From Kutzneria viridogrisea (GTDB taxonomy: Bacteria > Actinomycetota > Actinomycetes > Mycobacteriales > Pseudonocardiaceae), in assembly GCA_014138725.1 (NCBI GenBank), contig JACJID010000001.1, positions 496,001-560,000 of the forward strand: 64,000 nucleotides of DNA, written 5' to 3'. How positions within the stretch are numbered: position 1 is the stretch's first letter; every line of letters starts with the position of its first letter. Shown here one piece after another: positions 8,123 through 16,008 of this stretch. A program made the position numbers and the translations under genes. The notes beneath the pieces are model-generated. The model did no database searches. It saw only the letters and a list, made by a program, of their open reading frames with translations, and was not told where the DNA came from.

Positions 8123-8794
8123 ATGGTCAGATGGTTCGCCCCGAGCGGCTCGGGTTGGTCCCCGAGGCTGTTCGAGCTGTACTTCACCCGTTTCCGGTCC
8201 GGCGTGGGCTTCCGCCAACAGGAGCAGCGCGCCGTGCTCGACGCGCTGGAACCCCGCCTGGCGCCCGGCCAGCGCGTGCTCGAACTGGGCAGCGGGACCG
8301 GGCACTACACGCTGGCCCTGCACGAGCGGGGCGCCCGCGTGCACGCCCGCGACGCCTCGCCCGCCATGGTCGACTACCTGGTGCGGCGGGTCGCGCGGGA
8401 GGCCCCCGCCGGGATCGACGCCGGGTTCGGCCGGTTCCCCGACGACCTGCGCGTGCGGGGCACCTTCGACGGGGTGCTCACCGTGGGCATGGTCAACTAC
8501 GTGCAGGACCTGCCCGCCGCCTTCACCGCGCTGGCCGCCCTGCTTGTCCCGGGCGGCTGGCTCGTGTTCAACGTGCCCCGTGCCGACCGGTCCGGTCGGC
8601 GCTACGCCCGCCTCGAACTGCTCACCCGCAGGCGTGCCCACCTGCGGGCCCCCGGCGAGGTCGAACACGCGGTGACCGCGGCGGGCCTGCGGCTGGCGCA
8701 CGGCCCGGTGGACGCGGGCATCACTTCGGTGTACCGCTGCGAGGCGCCGTTGCGGCATCGGCCGTCAACTGATCGGCGTAATCTGCGGGTGTGA
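8123..8794 (+). CDS. SAM-dependent methyltransferase
   Basis: A 223-residue class I methyltransferase. Motif I is V-L-E-L-G-S-G-T-G (about 55-63), with an acidic residue ending the second strand (A-R-D-A-S-P-A-M) and a post-motif strand D-G-V-L-T-V. The ATG at 8123 follows the acyl-CoA dehydrogenase stop by one base, and its own stop overlaps the PhzF gene (GTGA). The acceptor, a carboxyl, hydroxyl or carbon of the cluster product, cannot be inferred from sequence. It was assigned to the cluster by co-directional overlap on both sides. Confidence 0.85.
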   Translation: MVRWFAPSGSGWSPRLFELYFTRFRSGVGFRQQEQRAVLDALEPRLAPGQRVLELGSGTGHYTLALHERGARVHARDASPAMVDYLVRRVAREAPAGIDAGFGRFPDDLRVRGTFDGVLTVGMVNYVQDLPAAFTALAALLVPGGWLVFNVPRADRSGRRYARLELLTRRRAHLRAPGEVEHAVTAAGLRLAHGPVDAGITSVYRCEAPLRHRPSTDRRNLRV

Positions 8795-9465
8795 CGGATC
8801 TTCACGTGCTTCGGGTGTTCTGCGGTCCGGATGGCCGGTACGGCAACCCGCTCGGTGTTGTGCTGGACGGCGCGACCGTTCGGGGTGAGCGGGCCCGGCA
8901 GGACCTGGCCGCGCGGCTCGGCTTCAGCGAGACCGTCTTCGTCGACGACGCCGCGGAGGGCCTGGTCGACATCTACACGCCCAGCGTGCGGCTGCTCTTC
9001 GCCGGGCACCCCCTCGTCGGCTGCTCCTGGCTGCTGGGACAGGTGGGCGCCGCGCCCACCGTGTTCCGGCCACCGGCAGGCCCGGTGCCGACCTGGCAGG
9101 ACGGCGAGTTCACCTGGATCGCGGGCCGACCGGAGTGGGCCGCGGGGCGGCGCACCGAGCGGCACGTGTCGGTGCGGGCGGTCGAGGCGCTGCCCAGCCC
9201 GCCCGCGGGACAGGGCTGGCTGTACGCCTGGGCCTGGGCGGACGAGGGCGCCGGCCGGGTGCGGGCCAGGGCGTTCCCGCGCAGGGGCGACGCGATCGTG
9301 GAGGACGAGGCCACCGGTGCGGCGGCGATCGTGCTCACCTCGGAACTGGGCCGGGCACTGGACATCCGGCAGGGTGCCGGATCGCAGATCCTGACCGAGG
9401 TGGGTCCCGAGGGCACGATCGGGGTCGGCGGCCGGGTCGTCCTGGCGGAGGTCCGCGCCCTGTGA
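8791..9465 (+). CDS. PhzF-like isomerase/epimerase
   Basis: A 224-residue member of the PhzF fold. The family marks are G-N-P-L-G-V-V-L near residue 18, the G-F-S-E-T-V-F-V strand with the catalytic-type Glu, the glycine-rich A-G-H-P-L-V-G-C turn, and the late D-E-A-T-G-A-A-A-I motif. It is shorter than most PhzF proteins (about 260-300), mainly in the middle. PhzF enzymes catalyse double-bond shifts by proton transfer. It ends the overlapping run; the 157 bases that follow contain no gene or clear signal. Confidence 0.82.
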   Translation: MTDLHVLRVFCGPDGRYGNPLGVVLDGATVRGERARQDLAARLGFSETVFVDDAAEGLVDIYTPSVRLLFAGHPLVGCSWLLGQVGAAPTVFRPPAGPVPTWQDGEFTWIAGRPEWAAGRRTERHVSVRAVEALPSPPAGQGWLYAWAWADEGAGRVRARAFPRRGDAIVEDEATGAAAIVLTSELGRALDIRQGAGSQILTEVGPEGTIGVGGRVVLAEVRAL

Positions 9466-9622
9466 CCCAGGGCGCCAGAACTGTTGCCAGCAGCCACATC
9501 CCGGCTTCGCCCCATTGTGCCGACTTGGCGAGAACCCGGCGCTGAGTGGCAATCCGGCCAGTTCCGGCCTCGGTGCACCGTGACTAGCGTCGTGCGCACC
9601 GAAACCGAGGAGGACTGAGCCG

Positions 9623-10294
9623 GTGATGCTTGCGCAGATCGTGTTGTTCGACGGGTTCGACCCACTGGACGCCCTGGCTCCGTACGAGGTGCTCAGCGCC
9701 GGTGGCATGTTCACCGGCGGGGCGGTCGAGGTCGAACTCGTCTCGGCCGAGGGCGCGCGCCAGGTGCCCAGCGGGCTGGGGTCGTTGTCCCTGGCCGCCA
9801 CGGCCCGGCTGGAGCCGCGGCGCGCGGACCTGGTCCTCGTGCCGGGCGCGGTGGGACGCCTGCCCGATGGCGAGGAGCCCACCGAGGACAGCATCCCCGC
9901 CATCCTCGGCCGCACCCTCGGCACCGAATTGCCCTTGCTGCTCAAGCAATCCCTGGACCGCCCGGGGCTGACCGTGGCCACGGTGTGCGGCGGCTCGATG
10001 GTGCTGGCGATGGCCGGGCTGATCGAAGGCCGCCCCGCGACGAGCCACCACCTGGGCCTGGACCTGTTGGCGGCCAGCGGGGTGCGGGCGATCGACGCCC
10101 GCGTGGTGGACGACGGGGACCTGGTGACCGCCTCCAGCGTGACCTCCGGCCTGGACCTGGGGCTCTACCTGCTGGAGCGCGAGCTGGGGCCCCGGGTCGC
10201 GCACGCCGTGGAGCGGTTGTTCGCCCACGAACGACGGGGAACCGTGTGGCGCGACACCGGTGCCGAGACGAAGGTGGGAGCGCTGGCGCGCTGA
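9623..10294 (+). CDS. DJ-1/PfpI-family protein (isonitrile hydratase-like)
   Basis: A 223-residue class I glutamine-amidotransferase-like protein. The nucleophile Cys sits in A-T-V-C-G-G-S, followed by an A-T-S-H-H segment carrying His, and V-T-A-S-S-V-T-S-G-L-D is the pattern of the isonitrile-hydratase/ThiJ branch. GTG 9623 and ATG 9626 are both possible starts after GAGGAGGA; GTG has the better spacing. It stands alone, without the AraC DNA-binding half that many relatives carry. It is convergent with, and directly abuts, the MarR gene. Substrate unknown. Confidence 0.85.
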   Translation: MMLAQIVLFDGFDPLDALAPYEVLSAGGMFTGGAVEVELVSAEGARQVPSGLGSLSLAATARLEPRRADLVLVPGAVGRLPDGEEPTEDSIPAILGRTLGTELPLLLKQSLDRPGLTVATVCGGSMVLAMAGLIEGRPATSHHLGLDLLAASGVRAIDARVVDDGDLVTASSVTSGLDLGLYLLERELGPRVAHAVERLFAHERRGTVWRDTGAETKVGALAR

Positions 10295-10759
10295 TCACAG
10301 GTCGTCGACCAACTCGGTGAGCCTGCCCATCAGGGTCACGATCATCGTGCGCTGCTCGGGGTCGAGTTCGCGGAACGCGCGCAACTGCCGCTCACGCAGG
10401 CGGGTTCGGTGCGCGTCGAGCAACTCGGCCCCGAGCGCCGTCAGGGTCACCTCGACCCGGCGCTGGTTGTCCGGCGCCCGGACGCGGTCGACGATCCCGT
10501 CGCGCTCCAGCTGTTGCAGCATGCGGGTTGCGGTGGGCGTGGCCACCCCGGCCTGCTCGGCCAGCTCGCCAACGCCCAGTGAACTCCCGTCGGCGATCGC
10601 CTCCAGCAGCTGGATCTGGGACAGCGACAGCGCGGGCCTGCCGTGCCCGGCCAGTCGTCCCCGGGACCGCCGCACCGCGACGAGCAGGTCGGCGACCGCC
10701 TCGGTGAAGGCGAGGAAGCCCGGGTCCTCGACGGTGGGCTGGACACGACTCGCGCTCAT
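10295..10759 (-). CDS. MarR-family transcriptional regulator
   Basis: A 154-residue winged-helix regulator. S-L-S-Q-I-Q-L-L-E-A-I begins the DNA-binding domain, and the recognition segment A-G-V-A-T-P-T-A-T-R-M-L-Q-Q-L is followed by the wing with D-x-R-R-V. The chosen ATG at 10759 gives the usual length; an in-frame GTG seven codons upstream is possible. It is divergent from the amidohydrolase at 10807, with a near-palindrome between them, so it probably controls that gene and itself in response to a small, probably aromatic, ligand. Confidence 0.88.
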   Translation of the reverse strand: MSASRVQPTVEDPGFLAFTEAVADLLVAVRRSRGRLAGHGRPALSLSQIQLLEAIADGSSLGVGELAEQAGVATPTATRMLQQLERDGIVDRVRAPDNQRRVEVTLTALGAELLDAHRTRLRERQLRAFRELDPEQRTMIVTLMGRLTELVDDL

Positions 10760-10783
10760 GGGGTAATGGTAGCAACACAACAG

Positions 10784-10795
10784 TTAGCAAGCTAA
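10784..10795. promoter_or_regulatory. Candidate MarR operator
   Basis: TTAGC and GCTAA are separated by AA between the divergent MarR and amidohydrolase genes, 11 bases before the amidohydrolase ATG. The site would overlap the leader of that gene and the promoter of the regulator, fitting repression of both. Confidence 0.5.
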
Positions 10796-10806
10796 GTGAG
10801 GTTGCC

Positions 10807-11754
10807 ATGAGCGGTCGCATCGACACCCACCACCACGTCGTGCCCCCGGCGTACCGGGACTGGCTGCGGTCCCAGGGGCTCACCGCGGGCGGCATGCCCG
10901 TCCCGAACTGGAGCGCGGCGGCCGACATCGCCCTCCAGGACAGCCAGGGCATCGGCACCGCGATCCTGTCGGTGTCCACCCCGGGCACCCACCTCGGTTC
11001 GGACGAGCAGGCCCGCGACTGGGCCCGTGCGGTCAACGAGTTCACCGCCGAGCAGGTCAAGGACCGCCCCGACCGGTTCGGGCACTTCGCCACCCTGCCG
11101 CTGCCCGACGTGGACGGCGCGCTGGCCGAGACCGCCCGCGCCTTCGACGAGCTGGGCGCCGACGGGATCGTGCTGCTGAGCAACCACCGCGGCACCTACC
11201 TGGGCGAGCCCGCGTTCGAGCCGCTCATGGCCGAGCTGGACAGGCGGTCGGCGGTCGTGTTCGTGCACCCGGGCATCCCGCCCTACCAGCCGGTGCCCGG
11301 AGTTCCCTTCTACGCGGCGGACTTCCTGCTCGACAGCGTGCGCGCGGCGATGAGCCTGGTGCTCAGCGGCACCGTGCGCCGCTACCCCGGGATCAGGTTC
11401 ATCCTCTCCCACGGCGGCGGGTTCCTGCCCTACGCGGCGGACCGCATCGCCGTCACCCTGGAGCACCACCAACGAGTCCAGGGCACCGACCCGGTCCTCG
11501 ACCACGCCGCCGTCCTGGCCCAGTTGCGCGAGTTCCACTTCGACACGGCGCTGGCCGCCAACCACGCGACCCTGGCCAACCTGCTCGCCTTCGCCGACCC
11601 CGGCCGGATCACCTTCGGCAGCGACTGGCCCTACGCGCCCGAGGCCGGGGTCCGGCACGTCACCGCCGAGTTCGACAGCGCGCCGCTGGATTCCGTGCAG
11701 CGTGCGGCGATCAACCGGGACAACGCCCTGAACCTGTTCCCGCGGTTGGCCTGA
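10807..11754 (+). CDS. Amidohydrolase-family metal-dependent hydrolase/decarboxylase (ACMSD-like)
   Basis: A 315-residue amidohydrolase-2 (PF04909-type) TIM-barrel protein. Metal ligands are visible as D-T-H-H-H at 6-10, H in V-F-V-H-P-G, H in L-S-H-G-G-G and the late D in G-S-D-W-P-Y. Members decarboxylate or hydrolyse aromatic acids (amino-carboxymuconate-semialdehyde, resorcylate and related). The GAGGTTGCC spacing supports ATG at 10807. It is divergent from and likely regulated by the adjacent MarR. The specific substrate is unknown. Confidence 0.87.
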   Translation: MSGRIDTHHHVVPPAYRDWLRSQGLTAGGMPVPNWSAAADIALQDSQGIGTAILSVSTPGTHLGSDEQARDWARAVNEFTAEQVKDRPDRFGHFATLPLPDVDGALAETARAFDELGADGIVLLSNHRGTYLGEPAFEPLMAELDRRSAVVFVHPGIPPYQPVPGVPFYAADFLLDSVRAAMSLVLSGTVRRYPGIRFILSHGGGFLPYAADRIAVTLEHHQRVQGTDPVLDHAAVLAQLREFHFDTALAANHATLANLLAFADPGRITFGSDWPYAPEAGVRHVTAEFDSAPLDSVQRAAINRDNALNLFPRLA

Positions 11755-11887
11755 GCGGCGGGGCATGCCGTGGTGGCCGGAGAAGGCAGCGGGAGAGCCA
11801 AGTTCAGCGAGCGTTGCCGCAAGGCATTCATGTCCTGACGTACTCCACCCCTTGAAGGGGAACGGTGCGGGCTGCGGCCGTGAGCGG

Positions 11888-12673
11888 TCATCGAAGCGCG
11901 TCTGTCAGGTACACCTTGTGGTGTGCGATGTGCGCGGCATCGGCCTGGTAGAGCTGGTCATGCCCAGCGGCGATGTGCTGGGCGAAGGCGGTGTTCCCGG
12001 CGTCGGCCTGCTCGTGCATGTGGCAGACGAGGTGGTCGAGACGGGTCCTCGCCGTGTCGGCAATCACGTCTCGACCAGCTTCGCAAAGCCGGTAGGCGTC
12101 GGCCAGGAGCCGAAGTCGCCGGGCCTGCTCTGCGATGGGCAGGTGGAAGTCGTCATTGTCGGGACCGGTGAGTGGAACGAACCGGTATGCGGCATAGGCC
12201 AGATCCCAGACGCGGGGCCCGGGATGGGCGGTGTCGAAGTCGATGAACGCGAAGAGCCTGCCATCGCGGAAGACGCAGTTGTAGGGGGCGATGTCGCCAT
12301 GGCAGATCACTTCGGCCGGTCCTCGTGCGGGCATGTACCAAGCGGTGTCCGGCGGTGGGGTGAAGTCAACGGTGGCGTCGTGGAGGTTTCGTAGGAGCGT
12401 CCCGACGGCGAGGAGTGTGCTGTCGGTACGAACGTAGTGGGGAAGCGGGTAGTGGCCGGCCTGGCCGGGGATGAAGTCGAGGATCTCGCGGCCGTCGGGG
12501 TCCAGGCCGTGGGCGCGCGGAGCCTGGGTGAAACCGCGCTGGTGGAGGTGATCGAGCAAGGAGTGGATCGCCGGGGTCCACGGACCTGATGGGCGTCGCA
12601 CTGTCGCTCCCACACGAACGATCCGGTTGACGCCTCCGCCCACCAGTTCTTCTTCCTGCGGATCATCAGCCAC
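11888..12673 (-). CDS. Aminoglycoside phosphotransferase-family kinase (APH/choline kinase fold)
   Basis: A 261-residue small-molecule kinase. The catalytic loop I-C-H-G-D-I-A-P-Y-N-C-V-F is the APH Brenner motif, and F-I-D-F-D-T-A-H-P-G-P carries the metal-binding Asp. The N-terminal lobe is short; residues 1-20 are Glu/Asp-rich and the start is GTG. It stands alone on the minus strand and has slightly lower third-position GC than its neighbours, a weak hint of separate origin. Family members phosphorylate hydroxyls of antibiotics, sugars or choline; no substrate can be named. Confidence 0.85.
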   Translation of the reverse strand: MADDPQEEELVGGGVNRIVRVGATVRRPSGPWTPAIHSLLDHLHQRGFTQAPRAHGLDPDGREILDFIPGQAGHYPLPHYVRTDSTLLAVGTLLRNLHDATVDFTPPPDTAWYMPARGPAEVICHGDIAPYNCVFRDGRLFAFIDFDTAHPGPRVWDLAYAAYRFVPLTGPDNDDFHLPIAEQARRLRLLADAYRLCEAGRDVIADTARTRLDHLVCHMHEQADAGNTAFAQHIAAGHDQLYQADAAHIAHHKVYLTDALR

Positions 12674-12758
12674 GGGTGTGCAAGCTATCGGGGCAGGCCA
12701 TGGCCGACCACTGGTTTTCCGGGAGACCGCCGAGTCGGCGATGCGGCTGCGTGTCCCC

Positions 12759-13136
12759 TCAGACCGCGGAGGTGGGGGAGTGCGGGTTCTGCTGTGCCCA
12801 GTCGGGCACGGCCTCGACCAGGTCCTCCGGGGCGGACAGCCGCCAGGCCTCGAAGACCAGTTCGGACAACTCCTCCGCCTCGATGCCCTCCAGGTAGACG
12901 ACCACCCAGCCGAAACCGCCCGCGGTGAACTGCTCCTCGAAGACCTCGGGCCGCTCGGACACCAGCGCCTGCTGTTCGGTCAGGGTCTGCTTCAGGCCGA
13001 CGGTCTGCGTCCTGGGCCAGTAGTAGCCGAACCGCTTGCCCCGCACGCTGAAGGAGCTGAACTGCCCGCCCTCCGAGCGCTGCACCTCGACGAGCGCGTC
13101 CACGATCCGGAAGAACTCGTCACTGCGCACGGACAT
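12759..13136 (-). CDS. MmcQ/YjbR-family protein
   Basis: A 125-residue member of the YjbR/MmcQ (CyaY-like fold) family, proposed to bind DNA or nucleotides. The core F-G-Y-Y-W-P-R and the segment G-F-G-W-V-V-V-Y-L follow the family pattern, ending in a helix with E-E-L-S-E-L-V. It is a monocistronic minus-strand gene, 39 bases before the histidine kinase stop. Its biochemical role is not known in general. Confidence 0.8.
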   Translation of the reverse strand: MSVRSDEFFRIVDALVEVQRSEGGQFSSFSVRGKRFGYYWPRTQTVGLKQTLTEQQALVSERPEVFEEQFTAGGFGWVVVYLEGIEAEELSELVFEAWRLSAPEDLVEAVPDWAQQNPHSPTSAV

Positions 13137-13175
13137 CGGGGCTCCCAGGAGGTCAGGACGCCCAGTATAGGAGTC

Positions 13176-14591
13176 TCACCGGTCCGGCTCACCGCGCGGG
13201 AGCACGAGCACGAACACGGCGCCGGGGGAGTTGCTGACCTCGATCCGGCCACCGTGCAGTACGGCGTTCTCGCGCGCGATGGCCAGTCCCAGTCCGCTGC
13301 CCGGGGTGTGCCCGCGGGCGCGGTCGCCCCGGGTGAACCGGTCGAAGACGAACGGCGCCAGGTCGGGCCGCAGCCCCGGCCCGGAATCGGCCACGGCCAC
13401 CCGCACCTCCGCACTGCTGGCGCCGTCGACGCCCACGGAGATCGGCATCGCGCCGTGGTGCACCGCGTTGCTCACCAGGTTGCGCACGATGGTGTGCAGC
13501 CGACGCGGATCGCCGTGCACGGTGACGTCCCCGACCGACCGGACCTGGATGCCCGCCTCGGGCGCGCTCAGCCCGACGGCGTCGGCGACCAGTGCCGCCA
13601 GGTCCACGGTCTCCGGCCGGAAGTCCGCGACCCCCGCGTCGAACCTGGACATCTCCAGCAGGTCGTCGACCAGTGTGCTCAGCCGCCGCACCTGGGTCCC
13701 CAGCAGCTCCGCCGAACGTGAGCGGTCCTCTGCGTCCGTGCTGTGCAGGCTGTCGGTCGCCGCGAGCATGGTGGCCAGCGGTGTGCGCAGGTCGTGTGCG
13801 ACATCGGCCACGAAGCGCTGTTGCTGCTGCTCCTTGGCGCGCAACTGCTCCATCGACTCGCCGAGGCGCTGCGCCATCGCGTTGAACGAACCGGCCAGGT
13901 CGGCGAGCTCGTCCTTGCCTCGCACCGGAAGCCGGGTGTCCAGCGCGCCCGCGCCGAGTTCCCTGGCCGCTGCCGCCGCGGTGCGCACCCGGCGCTGGAT
14001 CTGCCGTGCGGCGAGCACGCCCAGGCCCGTGCCCACCAGGATCACCAGCCCCGCGACCGCGGCCAGTTGCAGTTGCAGCACGAGCAGTTCCCGGTCCATG
14101 ACCTTGGTGCTGTAGTACTCGGCCACCAGCAGGTCGGGCTCGACCTCACCGAGCACGACCACCTGCTGGCCCACGCCGTAGGTCACCGGGGTCCGGGGAT
14201 CGCGCCTGACCTGCTCCACCGCCGACACCGTTGGCCGGGCACCGGAGAACCCCGGGCTGGCCGCGCTCAGCGAGTACACGTCGTTCTGGACGGTGGCGAC
14301 GGGCCCGTTGAGGGGCTTGAGGTTCACGATCGCCCAGGACAACCCGATCCGCCCGGTCATGTACTTGGCGACCTGGTCGACCTTGGGCGCACCCGAGTTC
14401 GACTGCACCAGGAACTGGTGCGCCTGCTGCGCGTCGGCGCCGAACCCCGCCCGCGCCGACTCGACGAACCGCTCCCTGGTGGCGCCGGACTGCAACTGGT
14501 AGGCGACCAGCGCCGTGGCCACGGTGGCGATCAGCGTGACCGCCACGGCGGTGAGCGTGATGCTCGTGCGCAGCCCCGGCTGCCACCTCAC
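13176..14591 (-). CDS. Two-component sensor histidine kinase
   Basis: A 471-residue membrane kinase. One transmembrane helix (about 8-28) and a second (about 165-190) flank an extracytoplasmic sensor; HAMP follows, then the His box with the phospho-acceptor in V-A-H-D-L-R-T-P, an N box N-L-V-S-N-A, and D-S-G-P-G-L and G-S-G-L-G-L-A-I ATPase motifs. The frame is open further upstream, but GTG at 14591 overlaps the regulator stop and precedes the first helix, so I take it as the start. It probably phosphorylates the regulator at 14588-15277. The ligand is unknown; the nearby VanY suggests cell-wall stress. Confidence 0.92.
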   Translation of the reverse strand: MRWQPGLRTSITLTAVAVTLIATVATALVAYQLQSGATRERFVESARAGFGADAQQAHQFLVQSNSGAPKVDQVAKYMTGRIGLSWAIVNLKPLNGPVATVQNDVYSLSAASPGFSGARPTVSAVEQVRRDPRTPVTYGVGQQVVVLGEVEPDLLVAEYYSTKVMDRELLVLQLQLAAVAGLVILVGTGLGVLAARQIQRRVRTAAAAARELGAGALDTRLPVRGKDELADLAGSFNAMAQRLGESMEQLRAKEQQQQRFVADVAHDLRTPLATMLAATDSLHSTDAEDRSRSAELLGTQVRRLSTLVDDLLEMSRFDAGVADFRPETVDLAALVADAVGLSAPEAGIQVRSVGDVTVHGDPRRLHTIVRNLVSNAVHHGAMPISVGVDGASSAEVRVAVADSGPGLRPDLAPFVFDRFTRGDRARGHTPGSGLGLAIARENAVLHGGRIEVSNSPGAVFVLVLPRGEPDR

Positions 14592-15277
14592 GGCTTGACC
14601 AGGCGGTAGCCGAGCCCCCGCGCGGTGCGCAGCAAGGTCGGGTTGCCCGGATCGGGCTCGATCTTGGCGCGCAGCCGGGACACGGCGGCGTCCACCAGCC
14701 GCGAGTCCCCGGCGTAGCCGTAGTCCCACACCGACCTCAGCAGGGTCTGCCTGCTCAGCACCTGCCCCGCGTGCTCGGCGAACTCCACCAGCAGGCGCAG
14801 TTCGGTCGAGGTCAGGTGCAACTCGCTGCCGCCCCTGGTCACCACCATGGCGGCGCTGTCGACCCGCAGGTCCCCGAAGGTGTGCACGCTCGACTGCGGG
14901 GCCCGCACCGGAGTGGCCCGCCGCAGGACCGTCTTGACCCGGGCGTCCAGCACCCTCGGCTCCGCGGGCTTGACCACGTAGTCGTCGGCACCGCACTCCA
15001 GCCCGACGACGATGTCCACCGCGTCTCCGCGCGCCGTCAGCAGGATCACCGGGACCGTGTCGCGGGCCCGGATGCGGCGGCACACCTCGAAGCCGTCGAT
15101 CCCCGGCAGCATGACGTCCAGCAGCACCAGGTCGGCGGGCGTGCGCCGGTCGTACAGGCAGGCCAGGGCCTGTTCCCCGGTCGCGGCCACGTCCACCTCG
15201 TGGCCCAGTCCGCGCAGGGCGCGGGAGAGCGCCTCGGCCAGCACGGCGTCGTCCTCGACGAGCAGCAGCCTGGGCAT
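14588..15277 (-). CDS. OmpR-family response regulator
   Basis: A 229-residue regulator with a receiver domain (1-115) and winged-helix output (about 130-229). The acidic pocket is E-D-D near residue 9 and the phospho-acceptor Asp lies in L-L-D-V-M-L-P-G; T-A-R and the V-K-P loop (A-D-D-Y-V-V-K-P) follow. The C-terminal domain ends R-T-A-R-G-L-G-Y-R-L. I chose ATG at 15277 for M-P-R-L-L-L-V-E-D-D; the upstream in-frame Met would add an unlikely tail. It overlaps the kinase start, so the pair is co-translated. Confidence 0.92.
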   Translation of the reverse strand: MPRLLLVEDDAVLAEALSRALRGLGHEVDVAATGEQALACLYDRRTPADLVLLDVMLPGIDGFEVCRRIRARDTVPVILLTARGDAVDIVVGLECGADDYVVKPAEPRVLDARVKTVLRRATPVRAPQSSVHTFGDLRVDSAAMVVTRGGSELHLTSTELRLLVEFAEHAGQVLSRQTLLRSVWDYGYAGDSRLVDAAVSRLRAKIEPDPGNPTLLRTARGLGYRLVKP

Positions 15278-15334
15278 CGCGGAGGACTCCTCGCTGGTGG
15301 CTTGCACGACTGGGCTCCGACGGTATACCACCGG

Positions 15335-15874
15335 CTACACCGAATGGCCGACGGTGACGGCGCCCGGGTGCGGCAACCGCGCCGGAGCCCGGCCACCGGC
15401 CTCCGGCCGGTGTTCGAAGTGCCACCACTCGTTGTCGTAGATCCGGTAGAGGTCGTGGCGCCACCCGTTGGCCTCCAGCCACCGCGCGCCCTCGGCGGGC
15501 CGCACGTCCATCGCGGTCCCCATGACGTGGCTGGACTCCTCGGCGGGCAGCACCTGCCGCCGCGCCGCCTGCACGGAGCCCGATCGCCGGACCTGCTCGC
15601 TGAACAGCCGGTGCTGCTCGGCCGCGTCGCGGTGGCCGGAGGTCAGACCGATCAGCTGGCCGTCCCGCCAGAACGCCTCGGTGCGCGCCGCCGCGAACGC
15701 CGCGCGCGCCGGCCCGGTGAGCCCGGTGAGGTCCTCGGCGGGGAACCGCAGGCCCAGCGCCCACTGGCAGGCCAGGTGGCGGCCGCGGCCGGGGGAGTGC
15801 GCGTAGGCCACCGGCAGCAGCAGCACGGCGAGCAGCTGCGTGGTGGTCTGCAGGAGGAGGTCACGTGTGGTCAT
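15335..15874 (-). CDS. VanY-like M15 D,D-carboxypeptidase
   Basis: A 179-residue zinc peptidase of family M15B. The metal and catalytic residues follow the VanY/DdcY order: His116 and Asp123 in S-H-V-M-G-T-A-M-D, Glu149 and His152 in N-E-W-W-H-F. Residues 8-24 form a hydrophobic N-terminal leader, so the protein is probably exported or membrane-anchored. Such enzymes remove the terminal D-Ala of peptidoglycan stems. It is upstream of the regulator/kinase pair on the same strand with a 57-base gap, so a cell-wall-responsive unit is plausible. Confidence 0.85.
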   Translation of the reverse strand: MTTRDLLLQTTTQLLAVLLLPVAYAHSPGRGRHLACQWALGLRFPAEDLTGLTGPARAAFAAARTEAFWRDGQLIGLTSGHRDAAEQHRLFSEQVRRSGSVQAARRQVLPAEESSHVMGTAMDVRPAEGARWLEANGWRHDLYRIYDNEWWHFEHRPEAGGRAPARLPHPGAVTVGHSV

Positions 15875-15970
15875 GGGTCGACCATCGCGGAGGACTGTGC
15901 CGCGCTGTCGGCAGCTCGATGACGGGACCTCGACGAAGTGTGACAGTTCCGCACGCCGTGGTTCGGCGGC

Positions 15971-15993
15971 GCCTCCCGGTCCGGCTGGGAGGC
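15971..15993. terminator. Stem-loop after the glycosyltransferase gene
   Basis: GCCTCCC (15971-15977) and GGGAGGC (15987-15993) form a 7-bp stem with a 9-base loop. It lies 16 bases past the minus-strand glycosyltransferase stop. No T-run follows, so this is a weak but plausible terminator. Confidence 0.45.
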
Positions 15994-16008
15994 ACCGCCC
16001 GACGGGCT

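Noticed and set aside
11755-11887. CCCCTTGAAGGGG hairpin in the gap
   Set aside because: Only a one-base loop or a 4-bp stem remains; too weak to call a terminator.
13176-15764. 862-codon minus-strand frame
   Set aside because: The first 13176-14591 part is the histidine kinase; the rest is the shadow of the response regulator in another frame, without a coherent protein.
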